NCBI GenBank assembly: GCA_965231165.1 | Contig: OZ246421.1 | Coordinates: 1,488,001-1,552,000, forward strand | DNA length: 64,000 nucleotides | Direction: 5' to 3' | Origin: Micavibrio_C sp965231165 | GTDB lineage: Bacteria; Pseudomonadota; Alphaproteobacteria; Micavibrionales; Micavibrionaceae | In this document: positions 1 to 8,387 of the stretch, in pieces | Position numbering within the stretch: the stretch's first letter is position 1 | Layout of the letters: each line of letters starts with the position of its first letter | Translations under genes and position numbers: made by a program | Notes under the pieces: model-generated | What the model was told of the DNA's origin: nothing | Databases searched by the model: none | The model's input: the letters and a program-made list of their open reading frames with translations, nothing else

Positions 1-1025
1 ACAAATCCCTTCGCCGTTATCAATTGTATCTCATAGGCCTGCCCGGCTTCGCTGTCCTCTTTTGACACACGCTTGCCCAGTGCCGTGACAGGAATCACCA
101 GCACGTTCTGCGCCTGCCCACGCACAAAAAACATCTGTGTGCTCATACTGGACATCAGTTGGCGGTCCTTGTTATCGACATCGGCCAGCACATTATAGAG
201 GACCACATCATTAATGGTTTCCGGGGTCGGTAAAATCTGGCGCACGGTCGTTGTCCATTTGCGCTCACGTGCACCCAGCGTCGTGAAATAAACCGGCATA
301 TCGACAGCAATGCGGGTGATATCGGCTTCAGCCACCTGCGCCTTCACCGTCATCGTATCCAGATCGGCGAGCTGCACGATGGTCGGGGTGGTCTGGTTGG
401 CGTTCAGGGTTTCGCCCTCACGCGCCGAGAGGGTCACGACCGTTCCGGCGATGGGCGCGAATATTTTCGTGTAATTCAGGTTCGCCTTATTGCCTTCGAG
501 CGTCGAACTCGCTTCTTCGATCTGCGCATCAAGCGAGGATAGTTTAGCTTCGGCGATTTTGACTTCGGTGTCGCTGTCATCGAACACTTCCTGACTGATG
601 GCCTTTTGTTTCGCCAGTTTTTCATTGCGCAGGCGGTTGCGTTTGGCTTGCTCCAGCAAAGCTTCCTGTTCAGCGCGTTGCGCGGTCAGGGTTTTCAGGC
701 GCGCTTCGTCGCCCGCGACCTGTGATTCATAAATTTCAGGATCGATGTCCGCGATCGGATCGCCCGCCTTTACCGTGTCACCGATATCGACATAAAGCTT
801 TTCCAATTGGCCGGACACCTGTGCGCCGACATTCACGTATTCGCGGGGTTCCAGCTTACCCTGTGCGGTGACGACATCCTCGATATCGCCGCGCACGATC
901 TTGACCGGGTGCGTTTCCGCCTTTTCATCCGCTGCCGGTGTGAAATACGACCAGGCACCATAACCAGCCCCTGCCAGCACGACCAACAGCAGCAGAGTAG
1001 CGGCAATCTTTTTACGGAATGTCAC
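1..1025 (-). CDS. Periplasmic adaptor subunit of an efflux pump, HlyD/MacA family (3' end outside the window)
   Basis: This is a membrane fusion protein that would bridge an inner-membrane transporter and an outer-membrane channel. About 341 residues are visible and the C-terminus runs off the left edge. A single hydrophobic anchor lies at residues 5-25, followed by a split lipoyl/biotinyl domain (first half around 45-85 with VGAQVSGQL, second half with APIAGTVVTLSAREGE), an alpha-helical hairpin between them, and a beta-barrel region. The start is GTG at 1025, because AAGGAG lies nine bases upstream; no ATG fits. The spacing of the lipoyl halves and the VSGQL motif favour a MacA-type adaptor over RND-type AcrA. 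A MacB-like ABC gene would be expected just beyond the left edge, but I cannot see it. Confidence 0.88.
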   Translation of the reverse strand, partial: MTFRKKIAATLLLLVVLAGAGYGAWSYFTPAADEKAETHPVKIVRGDIEDVVTAQGKLEPREYVNVGAQVSGQLEKLYVDIGDTVKAGDPIADIDPEIYESQVAGDEARLKTLTAQRAEQEALLEQAKRNRLRNEKLAKQKAISQEVFDDSDTEVKIAEAKLSSLDAQIEEASSTLEGNKANLNYTKIFAPIAGTVVTLSAREGETLNANQTTPTIVQLADLDTMTVKAQVAEADITRIAVDMPVYFTTLGARERKWTTTVRQILPTPETINDVVLYNVLADVDNKDRQLMSSMSTQMFFVRGQAQNVLVIPVTALGKRVSKEDSEAGQAYEIQLITAKGF

Positions 1026-1165
1026 GGGGGTTATCTCCTTCGTATGTCGGCAACTCGTTCTTTATACGGCGCGCCGGAACAAACTATTCGAAATTCCGCA
1101 TGCCCTTTTTATAATGGCATTTTTCTTTAATGAATTCAAAATGTTAATGAATTTTTTGGTCCAGG

Positions 1166-1190
1166 GGAACATCTGCCTCTTTATACCGTT
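1166..1190 (+). promoter_or_regulatory. EcfG-type (general stress sigma) promoter
   Basis: GGAAC at 1166-1170, a 16-base spacer and CGTT at 1187-1190 match the alphaproteobacterial EcfG consensus exactly. The predicted transcript would start near 1196 and lead into the small gene at 1235. Three similar sites occur elsewhere in the window, each in front of a gene in the correct orientation. The consensus is established knowledge; its use here is inferred. Confidence 0.7.
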
Positions 1191-1234
1191 GGTGGTAGGT
1201 AAACCACGCAACCGACAGCACGGAGTATAAAGCC

Positions 1235-1441
1235 ATGAAAAAGAAAAATCCGCCCAAAGGCTCTCCGGGTGGCAGCCCAAACGGAGAACCAAAAGAAAAA
1301 CCAGATCAGGAATTTCAGCATGAAACGCCGCACGAGCACCAGAATGAGGAAGGCGTTCCGGGGAAGCATGCCGCGATGATCCCGCATGGAGAGCGGCATT
1401 TCTCAGGACGTTATTCTCAGGATAGCGGACGTAGCCTGTAA
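1235..1441 (+). CDS. Small hydrophilic hypothetical protein, probable stress-induced
   Basis: This 68-residue protein has no recognised domain. It is very polar, rich in Lys, Pro, Gly, Glu and His (KGSPGGSPNGEPKEKP near the N-terminus), and has no hydrophobic segment, so it is probably cytosolic and disordered. GGAG lies about ten bases upstream of the ATG. A perfect GGAAC-N16-CGTT promoter ends 45 bases before the start, which is the main reason I accept it over the opposite-strand reading frames. By composition and control it resembles small hydrophilic stress proteins, but no function can be assigned. Confidence 0.55.
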   Translation: MKKKNPPKGSPGGSPNGEPKEKPDQEFQHETPHEHQNEEGVPGKHAAMIPHGERHFSGRYSQDSGRSL

Positions 1442-1498
1442 TTCCCCGGTCATTGAGAACAAAGACAGGTCGCCTCCCTCCCGGATAGCGGCCTGTCT

Positions 1499-1690
1499 TC
1501 ATTCTGGTGGGCGTGCATCCCACCACTCTTTGAGTATCTGTTTCTGGAAAAACAGTGTCTCAAACCGTTCCCTCAGTTCAGGATGCTGGCAAATTTTCTT
1601 CATCATATGCACACGCGCCGCGCCATCGACCTCGCCATCGATGATCGCCTGAATATCGAACTCTGAAATAATGTTCTTTTCGCGATTCAT
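1499..1690 (-). CDS. Short anti-sigma-factor-like protein
   Basis: The 63-residue product resembles the cytosolic N-terminal part of RsiW/ChrR-like anti-sigma factors: an acidic helix (FDIQAIIDGEVDG) followed by a helix with HPELRERFE and a C-terminal KEWW. It lacks the zinc-binding H-x3-C-x2-C motif and has no membrane segment. An ECF sigma gene lies 1 kb away and a GGAAC-N17-GTT promoter lies directly upstream, so it may bind that sigma factor. It does not look like NepR. The start is uncertain: ATG at 1690 is used here, and a GTG two codons upstream (1696) is possible. No clear ribosome binding site is visible. Confidence 0.65.
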   Translation of the reverse strand: MNREKNIISEFDIQAIIDGEVDGAARVHMMKKICQHPELRERFETLFFQKQILKEWWDARPPE

Positions 1691-1757
1691 CTGCACACCA
1701 TGAGAAACGGACTGATTGCGCGTACATGCTGCGGCAACCTTCTACCTACATTTAAGT

Positions 1758-1782
1758 AACAATCTTATGCAAAGAAAGTTCC
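1758..1782 (-). promoter_or_regulatory. EcfG-type promoter before the anti-sigma-like gene
   Basis: On the minus strand GGAAC (1782-1778), 16 bases, then TGTT (1761-1758) match the EcfG consensus with one -10 mismatch (T for C). The site lies in the gap between the response regulator stop (1787) and the anti-sigma-like start (1690), in the right orientation for the latter. Confidence 0.6.
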
Positions 1783-1786
1783 GCAA

Positions 1787-2542
1787 TCACCGTGATGACG
1801 CCACATTTTCAGCGAGAACCGTGACAGGCTGGCAGAACATGTAACCCACGCCACGCACGGTCTTGATCATGTGCGGCATTTTGGGATCATCCCCCAGCTT
1901 ACGCCGCAAGCGCGCCACCTGAATATCCACGGCGCGGTCGTATGAATGATAATCCTGCCCACGGCTCAATTCGAACAATTGATCGCGGGTCAAAACCCGG
2001 CCCGCCCCGTTCAGCAGAATTTCAAGCAACCTGAATTCCGCAGCCGTTAAATCCGCTGTTTTTCCCTGCCGATCAATCACACTAAAGGAGGAACGGTCCA
2101 TAACCCAGTCACCAAAAGACAAGCGCGGCGCATCCTGCCTGCCCAGCGCCGGACGCACGGCAGCACTCATATCCTGTCCGGCCCGCCGCAGCACGGCTTT
2201 GATTCGGGCATAAAGCTCGCGCATCTGGAACGGTTTACCTATGTAATCGTCAGCGCCCAGCTCAAGACCGAGAATCTTATCAGTCGGATCACACTTACCA
2301 CTCACCATAATGACAGGCGCCTGTGTGTAAGCCCTGATCTGGTTCATCAGGTTAAGACCATCACTGTCGGGCAACACTAAATCAAGCAAGATAACATCAA
2401 CATGCGTCGCCTGAACTTTCTCCAGCAGATCATGGCCGCTGCTTCCTGTCAGGACTTCATACCCCTGATCTTCCAGGAAGCTCTGCATCACAATCTGCAG
2501 ATTGTGATCATCTTCAATCGTCAGGATGGTTGCTTTTTTCAT
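1787..2542 (-). CDS. Two-component response regulator, OmpR/PhoB family
   Basis: This is a 251-residue DNA-binding regulator. The receiver domain (residues 1-120) has the acidic pair EDD after the first strand, the phospho-acceptor Asp in ILLDLVLPDSDG, and the conserved Lys in GKPF. A winged-helix trans_reg_C domain follows (about 145-240; LTAAEFRLLEILL, RAVDIQVARLRRKLGDD, IKTVRGVGYMF). ATG at 2542 is preferred to an upstream TTG (2554) because GGA sits at normal spacing. No histidine kinase is directly adjacent. The hybrid kinase at 3256-5040 is the nearest candidate, but it carries its own receiver. The target genes are unknown. Confidence 0.93.
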   Translation of the reverse strand: MKKATILTIEDDHNLQIVMQSFLEDQGYEVLTGSSGHDLLEKVQATHVDVILLDLVLPDSDGLNLMNQIRAYTQAPVIMVSGKCDPTDKILGLELGADDYIGKPFQMRELYARIKAVLRRAGQDMSAAVRPALGRQDAPRLSFGDWVMDRSSFSVIDRQGKTADLTAAEFRLLEILLNGAGRVLTRDQLFELSRGQDYHSYDRAVDIQVARLRRKLGDDPKMPHMIKTVRGVGYMFCQPVTVLAENVASSR

Positions 2543-2710
2543 TTGATATTCCAATGCGTTATACGGCGTTAAAAAAAGTTTCAGGATTCTACAAAATCAA
2601 TGTTACGCAGCAGATACAAAATTCCCCCTTCCCGATACAGTCACAACACATTCTCTCCATGGTCGATCACTATTCTTAAGACATACGCACAAACAGCCAT
2701 GGAGGTTGCT

Positions 2711-3259
2711 ATGTTTGCAACGCAGGACCTGATTGCCGAGAATGCAAATTTACGGAAATTTGCCTTACATCTAACCCGGAACAAAGCCGATGCCGATGAT
2801 CTGGTGCAATCAACGCTTTTGCGTGCGCTGGAGAAGTCACATTACTTCGTCGACGGCACCAGTCTACGCAAATGGACATCCAAGATCATGTTCAACCTGT
2901 TTGTGACCGATTACCGGCGCAAAACAAAATTCGAAACGCAGTATGACCCCGAACCTTACATCCAGTCGCAGTCCGTTTCCGCATCACAGGACAGTAAAGT
3001 GGAACTGCATGCCGTCGGTGACGCGATGAAAATGCTTTCAGACGATCACCGGGAAATACTGATGATGGTCTGCGTACAGGACATGCCTTATCAGCAGGTT
3101 GCCCAAGCGCTCGGAATTCCTGTTGGTACGGTACGTTCGCGCCTGTCACGCGCCCGCGAAAACCTGCAGGCGATTATCAATAAACCTGACGACACTCATA
3201 AAAAATCCGTGCCCGCTTATATTGCGGCATCGAAAACGGCCGGGAAAAAAGCCGCTTAA
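2711..3259 (+). CDS. RNA polymerase sigma factor, ECF (sigma-70 family)
   Basis: This 182-residue protein has only regions sigma2 and sigma4. Sigma2 (about residues 10-85) contains DADDLVQSTLLRAL, and sigma4 (about 115-170) contains the helix-turn-helix QVAQALGIPVGTVRSRLSRARE. The start at 2711 is set by GGAGG at 2701-2705; the frame is open further upstream but without a better signal. Region 4 wording is close to EcfG-type general stress sigma factors. Four GGAAC-N16-YGTT promoters in the window and a nearby anti-sigma-like gene fit that role, but PhyR and a recognisable NepR are not in the window, so assignment to EcfG is an inference. It converges with and overlaps the hybrid kinase gene by four bases. 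Confidence 0.92.
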   Translation: MFATQDLIAENANLRKFALHLTRNKADADDLVQSTLLRALEKSHYFVDGTSLRKWTSKIMFNLFVTDYRRKTKFETQYDPEPYIQSQSVSASQDSKVELHAVGDAMKMLSDDHREILMMVCVQDMPYQQVAQALGIPVGTVRSRLSRARENLQAIINKPDDTHKKSVPAYIAASKTAGKKAA

Positions 3260-5040
3260 TGCCGGTTGGACGCCCTCCTTTTTTGGTGATGGGAAAGATA
3301 TTTTGATATCTCTGTAACCAGATCGATCTCTGCGATCGGTTTGGCGAGGTAAGAATCCATACCGGCCTCCACGCATTTGCCCTTATCCTCGACGAAGGCA
3401 TGCGCCGTCATACCGATGATCGGCGTGTGCGGCCAGCCCTGTTCCTGTTCAATTTTTCGTATCTGCCGCGTGGCGGTCAAACCGTCCATCTCCGGCATCT
3501 GCACGTCCATCAGAATCAGGTCGGGACGCTGGCTTTTCCATGAATTAACCGCCTGCAAGCCTGTGCGCGCAATTTCGAAATCATAGCCGCATGATTCCAG
3601 AATATAACCGAGCACCGCGATATTGCCTTCATAATCCTCCGCCAGCAAAATATGCTCATGTTTCCTGCGTCCTGCCTTAGGATGAGAAACAGTTAAGCTT
3701 TTTTGAGGGACAATCGTATTTTTATCTGCTGCGGTGGCCACGCGCAGCGGCAGCATGATCGTAAATACAGACCCCTCACCCACCACACTGGCCAGCGTTA
3801 TCGTGCCACCCATGCATTCGACCAGGTTCTTGGAAATGGCCAACCCCAGCCCGGTACCGCCATATTTGCGCGACACAGACGGATCGGCCTGACGGAAACG
3901 CTCGAAGACAAGTTCAAAATGTTCCTTCTCTATACCGATACCTGTATCCCGCACCTCGATCTGCAGAAACGGCATGCCCTCATTCTCCTGACGTTTCGCA
4001 GTGACTTTGACAGCGCCCTGATGGGTGAATTTCAAAGCATTACCGATCAGGTTCACCAGAATCTGGCGCAAACGGATTTTGTCGCCGATAAAATCAATAT
4101 CGGCGACATCGGCATAATTAAAAGAAAATTTCAGGCCTTTTTCCTGTGCGCGCACCGCTGACGTGCTGATAATTTCCTGAAACAGGCCTGCCAGCGCAAA
4201 CGGTTTTTCCTCCAGCGCCATCTGGCCGCTTTCTATTTTCGAAAAGTCGAGGATATCGTTGATCAGTTCCTTGAGATTGGCAGTGCTGTAGCTGAGCACC
4301 TTCACCAGTTGCTGCTGTTTGGTGTTGAAATCCCGCTTCTGGTTCATAAGAATTTCGGCGACACCGCTGATACTGGTCAGCGGTGTACGAATTTCATGAC
4401 TCATGTGCGCCAGAAATTCCGTCTTGGCCGCATTGGCCTTTTCGGCCTGATCTTTGGCTTCCTCCAGGCGCACTTCATATTCCTTCAGGCGGCTGACGTC
4501 GCTATATGTCCCGGCCAGCCGTACAGGACGCCCATCCTCATCAAACAATGCACGGCCACGCTTTTGCATCCAGACCCAATGTCCGTCCTTGTGTTTCAAA
4601 CGGAAAATGCAGGAAAGCTCCGGCAATTCGCGGTTGATGTATTTCCCGGTTATATCCAGCGCATGCGCCCGGTCATCGGGGTGCATCAGCGATTCCAGCA
4701 AAGCCGGATTGGCTTCAATTTCATTTTCCTGATAACCGAGCATCGCCTTGAATTGCGGCGACCAGTACAAATCTTGCGTCAGCAGGTTCCAGTCATAGAC
4801 CCCATCATTGGTGCCGCGAACGGCTAGGCGCAGACGCTCTTCCGATTGCTTTAAAGAATCAGGGACCACACCTGAATTCACAAATGCGGCGTGAAGCACC
4901 GTCACCAGCAGCGACGCCAGCAAAATCACAGCCGCAAAATCCTGAATGTCACGCACGGGGAACGCCCACAGCAGGCCACCCAGCAACAACATGGTTACGC
5001 CCAGAAACACCAGAATGTTCAGTTTCATGTCCTGAATCAT
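3256..5040 (-). CDS. PAS-containing hybrid sensor histidine kinase
   Basis: The protein has 594 residues from the chosen start. Two membrane helices lie at about 4-25 and 32-52, with almost no periplasmic loop. They are followed by a PAS domain with PAC motif (about 65-185), a HisKA dimerisation domain with the phospho-acceptor His in HMSHEIRTP, a HATPase domain (LVNLIGNALKF, DTGIGIEKEH, GGTGLGLAI) and a C-terminal receiver (about 470-590; LMDVQMPEMDG). The frame is open to 5166, but ATG at 5040 has AAAGG eight bases upstream and places the first helix at the N-terminus. No Hpt domain is present, so phosphotransfer onward needs another protein. It likely senses a cytoplasmic or membrane cue through PAS. 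Confidence 0.92.
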   Translation of the reverse strand: MIQDMKLNILVFLGVTMLLLGGLLWAFPVRDIQDFAAVILLASLLVTVLHAAFVNSGVVPDSLKQSEERLRLAVRGTNDGVYDWNLLTQDLYWSPQFKAMLGYQENEIEANPALLESLMHPDDRAHALDITGKYINRELPELSCIFRLKHKDGHWVWMQKRGRALFDEDGRPVRLAGTYSDVSRLKEYEVRLEEAKDQAEKANAAKTEFLAHMSHEIRTPLTSISGVAEILMNQKRDFNTKQQQLVKVLSYSTANLKELINDILDFSKIESGQMALEEKPFALAGLFQEIISTSAVRAQEKGLKFSFNYADVADIDFIGDKIRLRQILVNLIGNALKFTHQGAVKVTAKRQENEGMPFLQIEVRDTGIGIEKEHFELVFERFRQADPSVSRKYGGTGLGLAISKNLVECMGGTITLASVVGEGSVFTIMLPLRVATAADKNTIVPQKSLTVSHPKAGRRKHEHILLAEDYEGNIAVLGYILESCGYDFEIARTGLQAVNSWKSQRPDLILMDVQMPEMDGLTATRQIRKIEQEQGWPHTPIIGMTAHAFVEDKGKCVEAGMDSYLAKPIAEIDLVTEISKYLSHHQKRRASNRH

Positions 5041-5237
5041 TTGAACGGCCTTTGTTATGAATTGAGGACGCCAGTATAGGCGTCGTGCCCGCAGGCTCAA
5101 GACGTGTGCAGCGGATAAAAAGTGGTAGGGAAGACCTCTGCGGTCATCCTGTCTGCGGACGCGCATTCAAAGGTATATGCTTCATTATACCATAATCAGT
5201 GCCAAATTGCATAAACGGCAAAATGCCGCAGCCCGCG

Positions 5238-5262
5238 GGAACTCGCCTGTGTTTCGATTGTT
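5238..5262 (+). promoter_or_regulatory. EcfG-type promoter before the two-TM stress protein gene
   Basis: GGAAC at 5238-5242, 16 bases, and TGTT at 5259-5262. The predicted start is near 5268, giving a leader of about 40 bases with GGAGG before the ATG at 5307. One -10 base differs from CGTT. Confidence 0.62.
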
Positions 5263-5306
5263 TGTCGGAGTGAGTTTCGTCAAATTCTGTAACGGAGGAT
5301 ATGACC

Positions 5307-5879
5307 ATGATGAGTACAGCTTCCAGAATGAGAACCCCGGAGCATGCCGATCACGAAGCCGTCGGCCTGTTTGATGACGAGGAGAATTTGCAGGACGCTA
5401 TACGTGAACTGGAATCCACCGCGTTTCCGCGCGACGCTATCAGTGTGCGCGGTTACAACCCGGAGACTGATGCGGGCGCTGTAGGTTTCGCCCCTAAAAT
5501 TGATAGCAAACTTCTCGAAGATGATCCGTCAGCACCGCGTGAAGCCCCGGTGCGGGCCGAGGAGTGGACGATCGGCATCGGTGTGGCGATCGGCTGTACG
5601 GCCTATATAGGCGCTGTCGCCGCCGTTGCGATACTCGGCCCGGCGGCACTGTCGGCGACTTATGCGTCTATCTTTTTGGGAGGTGTCGCCGGTGCGCTTC
5701 TGGCCGGTGCCGTCGTCAAACATGTCGCCAGTCTGCACCGCCGGCATGTTCGGGAGCAGGTCGCACATGGCGGCATGGTGATGTGGGTCAGGACTCCCGA
5801 CAAGAAACGCGAAAATCTGGCATGCGATATCCTGACACGTCACGGTGCCACGCATGTACGTGTGCATGACATGCCGTGA
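5307..5879 (+). CDS. Two-TM membrane protein with GSP17M/YflT-like N-terminus
   Basis: The protein has 190 residues. The N-terminal part (VGLFDDEENLQDAIRELE, then ISVRGY) resembles the short alpha/beta module of general stress protein 17M-like families, in which a flexible element recognises a chain of small residues. Two hydrophobic segments in the middle (about 93-115 and 120-140, Ala/Gly rich) form a hairpin. The C-terminal module (VMWVRTPDKKRENLACDILTRHGATHVRVHD) looks like a ferredoxin-like fold. Starts at 5301, 5307 and 5310 are possible; GGAGG at 5294-5298 best fits 5307. A GGAAC-type promoter lies upstream, so it is probably part of the stress regulon. The biochemical role is unknown. 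Confidence 0.75.
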   Translation: MMSTASRMRTPEHADHEAVGLFDDEENLQDAIRELESTAFPRDAISVRGYNPETDAGAVGFAPKIDSKLLEDDPSAPREAPVRAEEWTIGIGVAIGCTAYIGAVAAVAILGPAALSATYASIFLGGVAGALLAGAVVKHVASLHRRHVREQVAHGGMVMWVRTPDKKRENLACDILTRHGATHVRVHDMP

Positions 5880-5890
5880 GACGTTCCGGA

Positions 5891-6121
5891 TTATGAGGAG
5901 AAGTTGACGTTTATGCCGCGCTTCTTGAAGTAGGACTGCATCATCTTGCGCCCCTGGCGGTTGTTTTGCGGCAGTCTTGCCGCATCGACAATGATGTCCT
6001 TTTCAGCGTTGGCGGCCAGAACGGCTTTCAGGGCGCTGATGTGGGCATCGATGTCCTCGTTACCATTGTTCATTGAAGTGTAGATGTTCTCAAGCGCCTG
6101 TTCGCGCGTCATGGTCGTCAT
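5891..6121 (-). CDS. Small hypothetical protein
   Basis: This 76-residue soluble protein starts at ATG 6121, with AAGAGG upstream. The N-terminal half is predicted helical (TREQALENIYTSM, then an acidic segment IDAHISALKAVLAA); the C-terminal half is basic (NNRQGRKMMQSYFKKRG). I recognise no family. The basic helical tail could contact nucleic acid, which is only a guess. It stands alone, convergent with the two-TM stress protein gene. Confidence 0.55.
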   Translation of the reverse strand: MTTMTREQALENIYTSMNNGNEDIDAHISALKAVLAANAEKDIIVDAARLPQNNRQGRKMMQSYFKKRGINVNFSS

Positions 6122-6197
6122 TTGATTATGCCTCTTATAAAACCTGTATCCTTTTAACATCCCTCCGGGTGCGCCTCAATCCCCCAGAAAAAATCCC

Positions 6198-6695
6198 TTA
6201 GGGATAAATGAATCCCCGCGCCGCGTACGGAAAACCGAAAACATTTTCCTCGACATTCCAGAAACGCACCTGTGACCAGTCATTACGGGTTGAAACATCC
6301 TCGACACGCATGGAATCATAAATCAGACGGCGGCTGGCCTTGTCATTGCCCCAGTTGCTGTGCGCCACGTTGATCTGGCGGGTGCCGATGACATCCTTCA
6401 CGACAGCCAGATGGCCATGGCGCATTTTGGCGGTACGGGCCAGCACCAGTACGGCACCCGGTTTGGGGACATGACCGCGTTCGTAATCCGGCGCGGCACG
6501 GTCCCACCAGCTATAGGCATCGCCCCGAATCCAGATACCGGAAACCTCACGCGCATAGGGCACACATTGCACGGGTGCCGACACCCGGCGCGCGGACGCA
6601 TAAGGGGAGGACAAAGGCACCCCGGAAATATCCATTCCGGCGCAGCCGGTAAGGAACAACACAGCCAGCACAGTGAACGCTAAACATTTACGCAT
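6198..6695 (-). CDS. CHAP-domain lipoprotein, putative cell-wall amidase/endopeptidase
   Basis: The 165-residue product has a lipoprotein signal (LAVLFLTGC, lipidated Cys near residue 17). A CHAP (NlpC/P60-like) domain follows, with the probable catalytic Cys in PVQCVPYAREVSG and the His in NVAHSNWG; GDAYSWWDRA and PGAVLVLA are also typical. CHAP enzymes cleave peptidoglycan peptide bonds, so this is likely an envelope-anchored muralytic or remodelling enzyme. ATG at 6695 is preferred because it places the signal peptide at the N-terminus; an in-frame ATG at 6722 exists. It is transcribed divergently from psd. Confidence 0.82.
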   Translation of the reverse strand: MRKCLAFTVLAVLFLTGCAGMDISGVPLSSPYASARRVSAPVQCVPYAREVSGIWIRGDAYSWWDRAAPDYERGHVPKPGAVLVLARTAKMRHGHLAVVKDVIGTRQINVAHSNWGNDKASRRLIYDSMRVEDVSTRNDWSQVRFWNVEENVFGFPYAARGFIYP

Positions 6696-6841
6696 AAATA
6701 GAAATTCCCGGAACCCATCCATCTTTTAATACGTCCAATATACAGGAATAACCGCCCCTCGCCAGTCATAAAATTATGTCAAATTAAAAACGGCTGGCGA
6801 TCATAAGGGATTTCCTGTTTATTCACGGTAACGCGTAAAGA

Positions 6842-7594
6842 ATGACCGACACGCCGGACGTTCCCACAGGAAGAAAAGCATCCATGAGTTTCTCTGTTAT
6901 CGATTCCCTGAAAAAAACACTCGCCGTCAAACCGCACCCGGCAGGACTTCCCTTTATCCTTGGTGGCGCCGCCGCCACGATCATCTTTATGATGTTCTCA
7001 GGTTGGCTGGCGACCGTAGGGCTGACCTTCACCCTGTTCTGCCTGTATTTCTTCCGCGACCCTGAACGGGTCACCCCGCAAAAATCATCGCTGGTCATAG
7101 CACCCGCGGACGGGATCGTCAGTGCGATTGACGAAGATGTTTCTCTGCCCGCCGAAATGGAAGACGATGCCCGTTATACCCGCATCAGCACATTCCTTTC
7201 AGTGCTGGATGTGCATGTGAACCGCAGCCCCCTTTCCGGCAAAGTGCTGCGCAAAATATATAAACCCGGAAAATTCCTCAACGCCGATCTCGACAAAGCC
7301 AGCGAAGAAAACGAACGCTGCAGCCTGCTGATGGAAACGGACGAAGGCATGAAATTCTGCGTCGTGCAAATTGCGGGGCTGATTGCCCGCCGCATCGTCA
7401 ATCAGGCTGATGAAAGCGCTTCCTTTGCCGCCGGAAGCCGCTTTGGCATCATCCGGTTCGGCAGCCGCGTCGATGTCTATATTCCGCACGGCATTGCGCC
7501 GCTGGTATGCGTGGGACAACGCGCCGTCGGCGGCGAAACCGTGCTCGCCGATATTGAAAACAAGGAATCCGCCCGTAAAGGAGCGATCGTATAA
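6842..7594 (+). CDS. psd: Phosphatidylserine decarboxylase proenzyme
   Basis: This enzyme converts phosphatidylserine to phosphatidylethanolamine in the inner membrane. The 250-residue protein is the short bacterial type: an N-terminal hydrophobic pair (about 36-70), FFRDPER, PADGIV, the conserved His in VLDVHVNRSP, and the self-cleavage site GS in IRFGSRVDVYIP, where the Ser becomes the pyruvoyl group. The family usually starts near MSF-IDS, so ATG at 6884 (AGGAAG upstream) may be the true start. pssA follows after two bases, so substrate and product enzymes are co-expressed. Confidence 0.95.
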   Translation: MTDTPDVPTGRKASMSFSVIDSLKKTLAVKPHPAGLPFILGGAAATIIFMMFSGWLATVGLTFTLFCLYFFRDPERVTPQKSSLVIAPADGIVSAIDEDVSLPAEMEDDARYTRISTFLSVLDVHVNRSPLSGKVLRKIYKPGKFLNADLDKASEENERCSLLMETDEGMKFCVVQIAGLIARRIVNQADESASFAAGSRFGIIRFGSRVDVYIPHGIAPLVCVGQRAVGGETVLADIENKESARKGAIV

Positions 7595-7596
7595 AA

Positions 7597-8385
7597 ATGG
7601 CCGTCATAAAACTCAAACCCCTGAAAGAACCATCAACCCGAACAGCGGAGTTTCCGCATCTGGTCATGGTCCAGAGCATGATCCCCAACCTGATCACGCT
7701 GACCGCGATGGGGGCAGGCATCAGTTCGATCCAGCATGCACTGCACATGGATTGGGACAAGGCGATTTTAGCCATGCTGATCGCCACTATCCTCGATACG
7801 CTCGATGGCGCGACGGCACGGCTACTGAAGGCCACCAGCGATTTCGGTGCTTATCTCGACACGCTTTCCGACTTTCTGGCCTTCGGCATCGCGCCTGCGG
7901 TCATTCTTTATATATGGTCGCTGGAGGCTTCGGGCAAAATCGGCTGGATCGCCATGCTGTTTTACATCAGCGCCACGGCCTTACGTCTGGCGCGGTTCAA
8001 CACCGAACAAAAAGACCCGACCGTAAAATCGGCCTTCTTTACTGGTGTTCCTTCGCCTGCAGGCGCGGGTCTGGCCATGCTGCCGATTATTTTATGGATG
8101 CAGCAACCGGCGTTCTTCGCCCAGTTCGCCGCCGCGACACCGCTGATCAGCCTGTGGACGGTTTGCGTGGCGGCGCTGATGATCAGCCGCATTCCGACAT
8201 TTTCGGTGAAAGCCATCCGTGTGCCGGCAAAGGCCGTGATGCCGGTGATGGCGCTGGCAGCACTGGTGATCGCCGCTTTGTTCACCGTGCCCTGGCAAAC
8301 GCTGACCGCGCTGGGTCTGCTTTATATCGCCAGCATACCGGTGGCCGCGTTGCAGCACCGTAAGTCCAAAAAATCAGACGAATAA
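7597..8385 (+). CDS. pssA: CDP-diacylglycerol--serine O-phosphatidyltransferase
   Basis: PssA makes phosphatidylserine from CDP-diacylglycerol and serine. The CDP-alcohol phosphotransferase signature DG-x2-AR-x8-G-x3-D-x3-D is complete at about residues 69-91 (DGATAR ... DFGAYLDTLSD). The 262-residue protein has about seven to eight hydrophobic segments after a polar N-terminal 25 residues. AAGGAG at 7577-7582 serves the ATG. It is translated directly after psd, the usual alphaproteobacterial psd-pssA order, and converges on a methyltransferase gene that may act on the next step. Confidence 0.95.
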   Translation: MAVIKLKPLKEPSTRTAEFPHLVMVQSMIPNLITLTAMGAGISSIQHALHMDWDKAILAMLIATILDTLDGATARLLKATSDFGAYLDTLSDFLAFGIAPAVILYIWSLEASGKIGWIAMLFYISATALRLARFNTEQKDPTVKSAFFTGVPSPAGAGLAMLPIILWMQQPAFFAQFAAATPLISLWTVCVAALMISRIPTFSVKAIRVPAKAVMPVMALAALVIAALFTVPWQTLTALGLLYIASIPVAALQHRKSKKSDE

Positions 8386-8387
8386 TT

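Noticed and set aside
1062..1526. 154-codon minus-strand frame
   Set aside because: It has no domain and no ribosome binding site, and it conflicts with the small plus-strand gene that has a perfect stress promoter.
7383..8363. 326-codon plus-strand frame inside psd-pssA
   Set aside because: It overlaps both enzymes in another frame, and the His/Arg-rich product resembles no protein.
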